From Paramecium octaurelia (taxonomy: Eukaryota; Ciliophora; Oligohymenophorea; Peniculida; Parameciidae), in NCBI GenBank assembly GCA_905182995.1, contig CAJJDP010000002.1, forward strand, positions 372,001 to 436,000: DNA of 64,000 nt, in the 5' to 3' direction. The position numbers and the translations under genes are program-made. Position 1 is the first letter of the stretch. Each line of letters starts with the position of its first letter. Below the pieces are notes generated by a model. The model ran no database searches, had not been told where the DNA came from, and saw nothing but the letters and a program-made list of their open reading frames with translations. Shown piece after piece: positions 1 through 15,090 of the stretch.

Positions 1-26
1 TTAGAGATTTATTTGAAATATATAAA

Positions 27-1814
27 TCATTATTTCTTGTTAATATTTTATCCAACCCTTCTATTTTTCTAGGAAGTCCATTCATAATTTTCTTTGCTTG
101 TTGTCTTATGATTTTTTGATTTTTATTAATGATTTTTAATCACCTGACCATAAACTGATTCGCTTGGATGACTACAAAGCTCTTTTAATATTTTGTCTTT
201 CAATGTGTCTTCATTTTAAACTTAGGGATTTGAGTTAATCCCAATGTTCATTATAAACTGTCTTTTACTTTCTTGCTCTGTGGATTATGGCTTAATTTAT
301 TTCGATTTAGATCTTAAGTGGCTTTCCTATTAACGATGCAAATAGACAGTATCACTTTATTATTATAAATGAGAGGCAGACTTTAAATTTGGAACTGAAC
401 CATATTATTATTTGTGGAGGTAATTTTATATTAGATTCTACTAAGCTAAACATAATACATAAATAAATACATTTTTGATTAGAGTTATTCTTTATTTAAT
501 TATTATAGGTTTACCCTTAGAAAATAGATTTACTAGCTGGAATAATCTTTTGTTTAGGCGTAAGTTCTCTATCTTCGAGACTCCCTCTTTCAGCTTCTTT
601 TATAAATTTTTGTATTTGAAAACAACTCAAATTGTTATTTAATAATGAATAAGATTTTTCACTTATTCTTTCGCAATCAGTCGTTGTTTTTTATTTTTCA
701 TTGCATTAATATGAATATTTGTCAATTAATTACTTTTAAAGTGCTTTTTTCGAACTAACTTACTCTAAAACACGAGAACTATTTTAATAAGAGATTTTAT
801 CATTTGGTGTTATATTATCCCTTCTCAAACTAAGCTTCTATTTCCAACTTTCAGGGGTATTTGCATTACTTCTAACAGGGTTTGAATTGATGGATTCAAA
901 TTTATTAAACTGTTAACGAATAGGAGATTGTAGTTGTACTTAATTCATAGTAGAGATAGGACTGTTGACCTCCTCATTTTCAAAAATATCAAAATATTTT
1001 TAATGATTTGACAAATTAAATTCAAAATTTTATTAACTAGTCACTGTCTTTTGATTATATTCCATATTATCATTTTTAATGAGCAAATTGTAACACATTT
1101 TATTCATAAATGTTAGAATTTAATTTTAATCAACATTGAGCTATTTCAGAGATAGTTAAAATTGATTATTTAATTATTGATATCGTATTTCATCTACTTT
1201 TTTTTAATACTTTTGCATAATCTCATCAAATGGTTTCATTTCCATTTTCTTTACTATGTTGTCATGATTGGTGAAAATATCAATAGAAAACTACTTCAAT
1301 TATTGTATTAATTGCTTGATATTCTCTATTTACTCCTAAACCTGATTTTAATAGTTGGAATAGTCATTTTATAATTTCTGCTGATATGTTTGTCTTAATT
1401 AATTAGTTGTCTTTAGAACTATATTAAAAAATTCTTCACAATTAATATTCTATTCCTCCCATTAGTTTATTAAGTTGTTTTTAATATCATTCAGGTTAAC
1501 TAATTTTTAATCACATTATTAAAGAGCTTAATGTAAATCCTTCTGAAAGTTATTTATTTTATCTTTCCTTTATATTTCCAATTATACCTCTTATGTTTCC
1601 TCTATTTTAAGACCTTACAAAGCTAAATTCAATGCACATTTTGAACAAAATAATTAATTGCTATTTTGTTATACATAAAATTTTGCCTATATTTTAACAA
1701 ACAAATTACTTTTTTATTTGGATGCTTTAAACAGTTGTTGCTTTCATTATTAGCATGTTTTAAAATGTTTGAATTTTTCAAAATTCTCTCTTAATCAGTT
1801 TTTACGAAACTCAT
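27..1814 (-). CDS. B-box-like zinc-binding coiled-coil protein
   Basis: Read with TAA/TAG=Gln from ATG at 1814 to TGA at 29-27, with two introns (1709-1687, 23 nt; 470-446, 25 nt) that both restore the frame. The N-terminus has a zinc-binding-like pattern, CLKHPNKK followed about 18 residues later by FCSKCALNL, which resembles one half of a B-box. A long Gln/Lys-rich coiled coil follows, then a Ser/Asn/Gln-rich hydrophilic tail. The whole protein is roughly 570 residues. No catalytic motif is visible. Proteins of this shape are common in Paramecium, but I cannot assign a role; a scaffold is only an inference. Start chosen because the intron-joined frame opens there and an upstream ATG runs at once into TGA. 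Confidence 0.72.
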
Positions 1815-2466
1815 TTCATCTGAATTTGATAAATCTGAAGATGAAATTGATTAAAAACTCATTTATATTCGTTAAAATAATAATTAAATAATAAAGAAGA
1901 AGTAATCAAAAATATCTAATTATAAATACGATTAAACAGATTAGATAATGAATATTTATATCTAAAAGCATGTAGAATAGATAATAAATGGTAAATAAAT
2001 GATATAAAATATTGAACTGATAAAATTTTATAAAAATAATATTAACTATAGAAAATAATGAATCAAACATAGTACCTTATTAAATAAATAGAAAACAATT
2101 TATTATTATATTGTAATTTTTATCTCACTTCACTACTAATAAAATAATCAGCGTCTAGTAAAGAAAACACATATATAAATAAATAAATATCTTTTTAAAA
2201 TTTGTTAGATCATTAATTCATAACAAATAAATTGACTTACATCTATTTTAATTAAATTAGAAACTGATAGTGTTTTGATATTTTTATCATTTACAATTAA
2301 ATTAATATAAGACTAGTGATGTTAATTTTGTGCTTAATTCCTTAAAAAAGGTGAGAAATTTGTTGGAATTACAATATTTCTGTATTAATTATACTTTTGC
2401 ATCTTCTATAATTAATATAAGAGTTTTAGAGTTCTAATTTAAAATAAAATAAAGTTTCAATTAAAG
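1815..2466. other. Intergenic, no gene seen
   Basis: Very AT-rich spacer between the start of the minus-strand B-box-like gene and coding-like sequence further right. All frames are interrupted or biased to Ile/Asn/Lys. I see no RNA gene, repeat array or conserved ORF. It should hold the promoter of the leftward gene. Confidence 0.5.
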
Positions 2467-2897
2467 ATGAAAAATTACTAACTTAGATTTGAAGTTGAAG
2501 AAGCTTAGGATCATGGAAGGATAGAATATCTGCAATCTGCAAATGGATTTTTCTTATAATAGAAAAAGCTTAAGCAACTTTTAAAATCTTCATAACATAA
2601 AAATTGGTGTAAATTTAAAGAAAATGAATCATAAAAGACAAAGAAGAAAATAAGGAGGAACAGCAAAGGGAAAAAATAAGTTCTTGAATTAGGCTTGCAT
2701 CTGAAAGGGTTGCTAGAATAGATTATAAATGAGTCGATTTAATAAGCAAACAAAGGTTTTGTCTTTAAGTAATTACAAAATTGTCAAGAGATAAAATCTG
2801 CAATAGATAAGATGGAGAGGATTCTAATCGGAATGAAATCACTAATCTTGTCGTAAATGATAAATAGTTGGAAAGAGGATTGATTTTAAATGTTAAC
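2467..2897 (+). pseudogene. Coding-like region with no single good frame; unresolved gene or remnant
   Basis: An open frame runs from ATG 2467 to TGA near 2880 under the ciliate code. Other frames in the same stretch look more like real Paramecium protein. One near 2640 reads DKEENKEEQQREKISS, one near 2695 reads RLASERVARIDYK, and one near 2810 reads DGEDSNRNEITNLVVNDKQ. Short TGA interruptions separate them, and I could not join them with introns of normal size. This may be a gene with introns I missed or a decayed host gene. No family is recognised. The ubiquitin-like gene begins just downstream. Confidence 0.3.
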
Positions 2898-2940
2898 ATT
2901 CTTTTTTTGAATTACTTTATGATATTAATAAATATAGAAA

Positions 2941-3327
2941 ATGTCGAAGGGTTTCAATCTGAATTTTAAAAATGCTAATGTAATGACTTTCGAATAAGAA
3001 AATGATTTATTTGCTGGTTAGAGTATAAAGGTAAAGCATATATAGTATGTTAGTTAAAATTTTAATTGGGGGAGTGTTATTACGATTTAGAGGTAAAACT
3101 TATAATTTCATAATAAGTTAGTTTAAGGTTGGATAAGATGTTGAATGGGCTAAGAAATGTGTGGCTGAAAAAGTTGACTGTGGAAGAAACGATTTTGTAT
3201 GGCAATTAGGATTAAAATAAATTAGGACCTGATTTTCGAAGGGAAGATAATGCCAGAGTTCTTCTCTTTAAATGATATCAAAAATTTGAAGGATCAATCG
3301 ATCATTGAAATTAGAATGAAGAAGTGA
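2941..3327 (+). CDS. Small ubiquitin-like-fold protein
   Basis: Three introns (3031-3053, 3093-3121, 3197-3225; 23, 29 and 29 nt) join four exons into about 101 codons from ATG 2941 to TGA 3325-3327. The C-terminal half has the pattern of a ubiquitin beta-grasp: KLKFQLGECYYDL, then a helix DVEWAKKCVAEK, then DLIFEGKIMPEFFSLNDI and a last strand SIIEIRMKK. Ubl domains share the order strand-helix-'IF.GK.L.d..tL'-strand. There is no C-terminal Gly-Gly, so it is unlikely to be conjugated as it stands and may act as an adaptor. The next gene starts 12 nt downstream on the same strand, and Uba4, a Ubl activator, lies at 37 kb, but no direct link is shown. Confidence 0.68.
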
Positions 3328-3339
3328 TTTAATAATATA

Positions 3340-4791
3340 ATGTATATACAATTATATGCAATTCCAGGGCAAATATTTTTGGGAATGTTTGCTCAATTCA
3401 TCTATGATTTTGGAGTGATCTATTACTTATGCATTATGACAATCATTATCAGTCTATATGCATGCTTGTACATTAGCAGCAGGCAATTATTTCCGAGATG
3501 TTTATGGATGATCGTGCCGTTTTAGATAGGACTAACTATTATGAATTTCGATATGGTGAGTGCGGGAATCATTCCTTATTTGATTCTTACAGATTAGATA
3601 AATAGTGATATCATCATCAGATTACCAAAGAAACCAATTCCTCCTCCAAAAAGATCATTTAATGCTTAGATTGATAATCAACATAGTATTCACATTCAAA
3701 ATGTGATCAAATAAAATGCGCAGAGCCTCAAAAAATATGAATATTTTCATATTGGTTGTATAACTTTGTGTTACATAGCAATACCAAAATATAATTGTAC
3801 TAGAATGTTAACTATTCAAAAGACACTGTATAATTGTTAAATACTGCTTTCTTATAATATTATTACAAATCAGATTATAATACAACTCTGTTCAAAACAG
3901 TCATCTCGTCAATCAAATTTATGTTATGTTCATTGACATTAGATATAAGAGCAATGTTAACTGTAGCAATATTGCCAAATTTCATAAATGAGCAAAAGAT
4001 TTATTCTTATTGTATTTTGGCTGAATAATTTATCATCACATATCTGGATTATGAATACGGAATCTATCACAATTTAATAATATTTTTAAGCTTTTATATT
4101 TTTGATTCTTAAAATAAGAAGTACATCATATTAATTATTTTATTAGCACAAAATAGTTGACGCTCTTTTATATCCCATTGCTGATATATGCATTTGAAAC
4201 CCAAACAGCTATTTATATATACACATATATTATTATAAGTTCAGTTTATATAGCATTGCTTATAATTGAATAGGAGAAACAAGTGATTTATTTAAGATAC
4301 ATTTTGGTGGTAGTTGGATTATTCGTAGCAGAACAATGGTATAGAATAGAATAATTAGGTATTACAAATTGTTATTGATGATATTTCTGATTGACGCTGA
4401 GATGAATGTTAACATAAAACTCTTTGTCCAAGCATTTGTGGGGAAATAGGTATTTGACTTATTCGTATGCTACACTCCATTGTTTACACATCAATTATTT
4501 CAATACAAATATGACGTTTGCAATTTTAATTTTACTGTTTGTCTTTTGAGTTTGGTTACGTTGGTGATAACATTGCATATCCATCAGTAGAATCTGATAT
4601 TCTCTCGTCTCTTGCAGATATATGTAAGTGGATAAATAGATTATGTAGCTTTTATCGTTACCTATGTGGCCAGCCTTATTCTACTATGATAGATCAGCAG
4701 ATAACTTAATTGTAGCGTTGATAAACATTGTTCAAATATTAAAGGAGTTCTAATAGCAGCAGCAGGAATGATACAAATAATATATATATGA
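3340..4791 (+). CDS. Multipass membrane protein of unknown family
   Basis: The reading starts at ATG 3340 with strongly hydrophobic segments (e.g. CIMTIIISLYACLYI), passes a hydrophilic stretch with LPKKPIPPPKRSF, and continues through many more membrane segments (e.g. FIITYLDYEYGIYHNLIIF, LVVVGLFVAEQW) to TGA 4789-4791. Clear introns include a 26-nt one near 4119 and a 20-nt one near 4338. A 27-nt intron near 4659 removes a TGA. The step near 3836-3873 needs a 38-nt intron, long for this genome, so that junction is doubtful. Perhaps eight or more membrane spans. No P-type ATPase, channel or transporter signature is visible. A transporter or channel is possible but is only inference. Confidence 0.6.
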
Positions 4792-4816
4792 TTTTATTTG
4801 ATTTATGATTTATCAT

Positions 4817-8390
<3,574 letters not shown>

Positions 8391-8450
8391 TTAATAAAAA
8401 TTTAAATAAAAGATAATATTTATCAACCCTGTATATAAATGAAAATAAAA

Positions 8451-9721
8451 TCACAATCTTTTTACAAACTCCTTCAATCTTCCAATCATCTCCACATACA
8501 CATCCCTACTTGCTATCGTAAGCATTCTTTTAATTATGAGAATCATTACCTAAATCCTTGATACTTCTCAGTGCCATTCCAAGACAAAGGCAACAACATT
8601 ATGTTTTCCTCTCCAAGTAACTTCTTAGCAAATTCAGTATCACTTTTAACTTAAAACACCTCCAAATCAATAAGAACAGTTAAATAAAATGTTCCTTATG
8701 CTGGAATACATTTTAAACCTCTAATTTGATCTAATTCTTAGATTAAAAAATCATGATTCTCCTTAAAATGCGTCATTCTGTCTCTAGCATAAAATATTGT
8801 TAATTAATCAAGTATTTAAGGTAGAGAATTCATTACAAATACATTAGCATGCAATAACAACTGACATAGATTAAACATCGCCTGTTTGATTTCAGCAGCA
8901 TAGTGATTTTTATCATAAAAAATCATCCATGATATTTACCAACCTGGTGTAAAGAACATCTTGTCCATTCCTCCCAAACATATTATGGGTCCCTCATCTG
9001 CTAATTCTCCAAATGACACAAATTCCCCAAATGACATACCATAGTAAATTTCATCAGCAACTATCAAAACCCTATTCTAATTCGCCCAATCTATAATCTC
9101 CTAAACATGTTCCTTTGAAAATACTGATCCACAAGGATTCGAAGGATTTATAACATATAAAAACTTAGTGTTTGCATCTAACTTGCTCTTCAAATCCTCA
9201 AAATCAATTTACCATTTATTCTCTGATTATAATTTATATTTTCTCACCTTAAATAATACGTCATCTATTCTACCTCAACTTAATATGCTTGAGCTATTCC
9301 ATCGAAAAAGGGAAACCCCAATTCCGGAACAAGGATATTTTAACCAGGATCACATATACCCAAAAAACAGTAAAAAAGACCTTAGTTGACTCCTTGGGTT
9401 ATAATAACATCATTTTCCGTGATGTTCTTTCCGTGACCGAAATGTTTAGCCACAGCTTATTTGGCAGGCTATTTTCATTTATAGCATTACTTGAGTGCCA
9501 GTTGAATGGCAATAGGAGTGATTCTAAGCCTTAGGGATCTCAGACTTAACAATGTCATAACCTTACTAACTCATCTTGCATTGCTCATGTCCAAATTAAG
9601 TTGGATCGCCCTTCATAAATGATATCAATGGTTTAGCATGGTTAACATCTTCTTTGAGCTCTGAAAATTTTGTCAATAATGCTTGATTTTAACTGAGCAG
9701 AAATTCAGAGGCTTTTATCAT
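8451..9721 (-). CDS. Tyrosine-aminotransferase-like PLP enzyme (fold-type I)
   Basis: ATG 9721 to TGA 8453-8451, about 400 residues, with at least three introns; those of 22, 26 and 23 nt restore the frame. Order: [16 protein letters not shown] near the N-terminus, [31 protein letters not shown] (substrate/PLP region), [11 protein letters not shown], and the Schiff-base lysine in [12 protein letters not shown]. This layout matches animal and protist tyrosine aminotransferases, which move the amino group of Tyr to 2-oxoglutarate. The usual Arg in PGWR, which holds the PLP phosphate in this fold, is Gln here (codon TAA at 8938-8936). Alanine aminotransferase-like activity is an alternative. The start is the first in-frame ATG after a TGA. 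Confidence 0.88.
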
Positions 9722-9956
9722 TAAATTTTAATCAAATATTCACTAACTTAAGATCAGAGTTATAATATATTAATTTAGACTCATGAACTTTTTGAGACTT
9801 ATAGTCATATAACTAAAAATATGATTTAAATAGAATCAAAGTAAATTTACAAATTTTTTAAATAAGCGAAATAAATATTAAGTTTTCGCTTTAGAATAAG
9901 TGATTTACAATTAATAAACAATATTAAACAAAATACATAATAATCACAGTTATCTT

Positions 9957-12900
9957 TCACTCTTTCTGCTATTGTTGCTATTGTCTATAAAGTTATTGAG
10001 CAAGAATATATCTATTTATATCCATCTAGTTTTTGTTCTTGAATTTCATACTCTATTTTGCTGCTCTTAATTTTTATAATAAAGACTCTCTTTCCTATAA
10101 TAATTACTCTTGTTTGTACCTTATCAGTTTCTACATATGTTTCCTCTGAAATTTGTTGAGGTTATTAGTCTGTTTTTTATTATTAATTGCGATTGGTACC
10201 AAATTATCTTCTGCTATCTATTGATTTATAGAAAATTGGAATACCTAAATTTGATTATTGAGTGTCCTTTCTTTTTTCATTCAAAGCCTTTTTTAAGTTG
10301 GCTAATAAAGCTTCTGCTTCCTTGACTCTTGTGTCTTCTGGCTTGAGAGTCTAGTTTTAATACATTAAATTACTCTCTTTAATAGATCAGATGCTCTTTC
10401 TTAGAATTCAACTGCCTTTTAGAAGTCTCCAATTTCACCATGTTCCAAGGCTATTGCTGAATAGTAGCCTGACACTCTCAATTTATACTATTAGGTCTCT
10501 GTCCCTGAGAATGATTTAAATAGTGATTCACACTTCTCTAGTCCTTCAAATAAACAGTTTAATGCACTTTAATGCTAGCCACTTTCTGAATAAAGCAATG
10601 ATAAATTTGTATATTGATTAAATACTTCCTAACCTTCCCCTCCAATTAAATTAGCTAGATATAAAGTATGCAACATATGATTGAAAGCTTCTTTGTAACT
10701 TTTGGTAGAAAAGTAATATAAAGACAAAGCTGTTATAGCTTATATTGTTAAAGGGTGATCATAACCGTAGATTGCAGTATAAATTTAAATAGCTTACTTT
10801 TAGAAATGTATGGCTGCATCATATTCCTATTTTCTCAAATAGACTGCTGAAATCTTAGAATAACAATTTGCCAATTCCTTATGCATCTAACCATGTAAAT
10901 TTAATATTATTTGGGATGCAGTAAGATAAGATTCTAAGGCTTGATGAAGATTTTAATGTTCAAGCATATACTTTTGACCAATTTCTATATTATTTTTAGC
11001 ATCCTCTGATACTTACTCTATAAATTTGATAATTGGCTGTATTCCTACTATGTCAGAAGGTTAGAAATCATGGTAATCTCTAGCAACTAATTGTAATCCT
11101 ATTTATTAACACAATTCTCTTAAACAAGATAATTTATGGAACCCTTTCTTATTCAAAATAGATGAATCTATTTTATGTTAATATCTAGCTTCTGCAATCT
11201 TATTGATTTAATCCCAAACCTCTTAGTATGTGGGATATTGATAATTGTTGGCTTAAATTAAACATCTAAAGTGAGGTTTATCACCATTTTAAGTACTTTT
11301 ATTTTTGTTCTTCTTCTTTTTCTTCTTTTCTTCTTATTTATTATTATTAACTGAAGGGTTGGAGTTAGAGAAAATGACATTTAAAAGATGACTCAAGACT
11401 TAAGATAATTAATTTTGAGGTGCCTTTCTCATCGATTCTCTAAAAATGTGCTTTAAAGTCTTAGCAAAGACAACTCTTTCCAAAGTAAGTCTTAAAGAGG
11501 GTTATTCTTCAGAACGAATAAAACTGATCACTTTTCCAAGATATCTCATATTTACTCCATGAGAATGGAAAATATCTGATATGCTTAGATCTGAGTGTCT
11601 TGTTGTTTCTGGTTACGATAATTCTTAAATCAATTGAGGAATTGCTTAATTCAATAAAAATGTAGCCAACTTTTTTAAATCCTCTTCCTATTATGCCAAT
11701 TTCTCTGAGGGTTATAATGTTGTCTTAGTGCCCAAAGCTGAATTTAACTTTAAACCTTCTTTTGGATTGCCAATCAATAGATTTTAAATATTTTAATATG
11801 CCTCTTATTATGTTTTTGGATCATCACTATTATTTTGTTTAATTTTTTAAATAGTATTAACAACCCAATAATTTTGAAGTAATTCATATCTTAAAACACA
11901 ACATTAATTATTTTCTCCTTAATAATTATAGTCTCTTGGAGAAAGTCTTAAAAGATCGAGCAAATACATTCTTTTATCTGATCCCATGATACCTTTTACT
12001 TCTATGCTTCCAGCCATGGAATACTTTTGTTGGTTGCTATCAAGAAATACAATATCAGTATCAAGATGGAAGAATTCACAAGTTTTTGACATGACCTTGT
12101 GAAACTCTTCAGATTTTTGAATGGTCTTTCCATCATCAATAGAACCATATTAAGTGCAATTGCTATGATCGCTATTGAGAATTCCTGGTATAATAGACTA
12201 TGCAATAACTCTTCTTCCTTTATAATCGACTAAACAGGTATTCAAAACACTTAATCCAGGAATGTCTAATTTATGGAGAATCTACAAATTTCTAAAATCG
12301 CAATTAGTTGTTGAGACTGTTGGTGTAGCATCAGGACCACTTTCTTACTTTAATTTATATAAATTTAAATACTCTAAAATCTTCTGGTGTTTCCATAGCA
12401 AAACTAAAGAATATCTGATTGTAAACATAAACCTATTAGCATTCAATATCCATGGGATTTAAAGGCTAGATAATTTTATCGACAACTGCACAAGCCCCTC
12501 TAACTGCAGCCTCTACAAAATCTCCATAGACTTTTGATAATGCTTTGTCTCTATTCAATTTTTAAATTAAATCTATTTTGGGCAATGAACGAAAGACTTG
12601 CAATTCTTCATTCCAATCTCTCAAACTGGAAACATCAAATCCATGTAAATCCAAAGCCCAACTCTCACTTCTTTGATGATCCAAAGTCAAAGGAACCTCT
12701 GGCACTGACAACCACTTATGATTATACCTTATGGTAGCTGGTAATGCAGGTTGTTATTACTCTGGAATTGCATTAATTAACTCCTTTCTATTGTTATGTA
12801 AATGGATCAGTTTACTTAAAAGATGGACTGTGATCCACAATCAAGTCTATCAGATTGTAGTAGCAATCGCTTTTTTGGGTTGGCTCAAAAGTTCTCCCTT

Positions 12901-13539
12901 GAGAGCTATTGACATAAAAACCTAAATTCGAGGCTGTTATTATCAGTTCGACTGACTCAATGGTTTTAAGGACAATATAAAAGAGATCACCTAATTATTG
13001 TTGTTTGCGTTACCCTTTAATTTTCGCGAAAGAGGAGGGGGATTGAAAGATGACAACCCCAATTATTACACGTTTTATTTAATAGTCTTATTGTCATCAT
13101 TTAAGAGTAAAGTTGGTTTGATAGCTGGTTGGAGGATATCGTTTAATTGCAAATCCCCAATTTCTTTTAGTGATAATGAATCTTCATTCGAAAGTTTGCC
13201 TTTGCAAAGATATTGATAATGTGATAGATTGGCAATTATTTCTTAGACTCTTCTTAAATGGAATCTAGCTGTTCTCTCGTTAAATTCATCTATATGATTA
13301 TTGAAACTTGTACCTAATAAAACCTGCAACTTCCCTCCATCTGGAATGGAAAACTCACTGTATTCATTGATTCGCTATCCTTTATGAGAAAAGTAGAAAT
13401 TTTGAAAGAGGGACAATATTGTGGATTCTGAGAGATATTACCTGACTTCTAGTAAAGTTTCAGCAATCTCTAGTGGCCAAGTATATTTGTCATAGAAGTC
13501 TAAATACAATTTTACACTTTCTTCTTTTGTTTGTTTCAT
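9957..13539 (-). CDS. CLU: Clustered mitochondria protein (CLU/CLUH)
   Basis: About 1,180 codons from ATG 13539 (MKQTKEESVKLYLDFY) to TGA 9959-9957. The central CLU domain is clear: CLVDYKGRRVIAQSIIPGIL, YGSIDDGKT, and GIMGSDKRMYLLDLLRLSPR. The C-terminal third has GLQLVARDYHDF followed by TPR repeats of the CLU type, including AIYGYDHPLTIQAITALSLY. A Gln-rich end closes the protein. CLU proteins bind mRNAs for mitochondrial proteins in the cytosol and keep mitochondria spread through the cell. The length is close to the family's 1,200-1,300. Downstream of the aminotransferase gene on the same strand with a 235-nt spacer. Confidence 0.93.
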
Positions 13540-13680
13540 CTCAAATCGACCGCAAATTAAATTAATATGCAAAAATCCTAACTTAAATATGCTAAAACAC
13601 CGTAATATCTAAGAAGAAGCTCATTGAATTCGTAAAATTCATCGAGTCCTAAAAAGATAGCAAATTAAACCCAAGACCAG

Positions 13681-15090
13681 ATGACTGGTAGCCAACTACA
13701 GTTAGAAATGTCGAAATCTTAATAATCATTTCATAGTTCTAATAGTCCCGTTGGTCACTGTTAGTCACTTAGGTGAGATATGCGTTAACAAATAGCTCTA
13801 AAATTTTTCAACATCCACCTTCCCCGACCAGAACTTTACAAAAAAGACCCTCTTAAATCATATCGAAGTAACAATTGCAGTCTATGCATGAACGATCGAT
13901 CATTAAAATGTTAGGATTGAATTTGGAAGCTATTTGCACCAAAAGTTCTCATGAGAAGAATAAGATGGTTTTCATTTGCCAATATCCAAATTGTGAAGCA
14001 GACAATAGGTTAGGTTGTTCTTATTGTTAAATTGAATAACATGGTAATCACGCATCACAAAATATGGAGATCTAAACATTTTGCAAAATATTCGACGACA
14101 GAAGACAATAAGTAAATTCAATATTGGATTATAACTTAGTTTGACAACCTTTGCAATTAAATTATGCGAGTTCCTGATAAAATTACTTAAGTTAAAACTT
14201 TTTTTGGAAAATTGAGAATAACTGTCTAAGAAAGATTACAGTAAATAGAAGAAAATGTAATTAAATCAATTGACGAAGCACTATCATGGCAACCTTTAGA
14301 AAGAGAACTTCAAAATAGAGTAAACTACTTAAGCAACAAAAACATATTTGACATGACCTAATAAGAACTCAAAGAGAGTTTAACTTTCATCTAAGGTAAA
14401 CATCTATCTGAAGTTGAATACATGATTAATGAAACTGAAAAGTATCTGACATCAAAAGTTGATTAAGTTCAACAATCTTGGAATGATTTCAGGGAGCAAT
14501 TGTAATTTGAATTAAGCACAGCCTTAGGAGACAATAACAAAATTTAAATTATTGATTCCAAATAAAGAAAAGAATATGCATAATAAAAACTCTAGATTTT
14601 AGCATAAAAACAGGAAAAATATCTTGAACAATTCAAACCTTTTTAAATAATAATGAATGAAGTTTAAGAGGAAGAAAGAAAGATTGAAGTTCAAAAATAA
14701 GAAGAAGTCAAAAGATAGTCATAAATTTAAAAATAGCAATTAATTCAAAAGAAAAAAGAGTAACAGTAAAGGGAACATGAATAAATCAAAATAAAGGAAG
14801 AGTAAAAGAAGAAAGAGAAAGAATTTGAAAGAGAGAAACAATTAATAACATTTCCACACATTTTATACACTTAAGATTGTCCTCACAGATTACCTTGCAA
14901 TACTATTCCAATTTTCTCTTGTTGTAACAAAGCGTACCCTTGCACACAATGTCATGGCTATTAATTTCACCCGCCTAGGATCTCAAACCCAAGTTATAGA
15001 TATTGTATGAATTGCTTAGAAATCTACTTAGTAGTTTTTCCGACAAATCAATCAGTCAATTGTCTCAAGTGTCAAATTAAATAATCTTGA
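13681..15090 (+). CDS. Coiled-coil protein with C-terminal CHY zinc finger
   Basis: ATG 13681 to TGA 15088-15090, with introns of 23 nt (near 13772) and 28 nt (near 14111). Residues around 75-110 contain FICQYPNCEADNRLGCSYCQ then EQHGNH, a B-box-like Cys/His cluster. A long Gln/Lys/Glu coiled coil follows (about residues 130-350). The last 80 residues match the CHY zinc-finger spacing: CPHRLPCN, SCCNKAYPCTQCHGYQFHPP, YCMNCLEIY and NCLKCQ. In other proteins CHY fingers sit beside RING domains in ubiquitin ligases (e.g. Pirh2/RCHY1); no RING is seen here. A zinc-binding scaffold is likely, ligase activity is not shown. Its stop codon touches the stop codon of the next, convergent gene. Confidence 0.82.
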
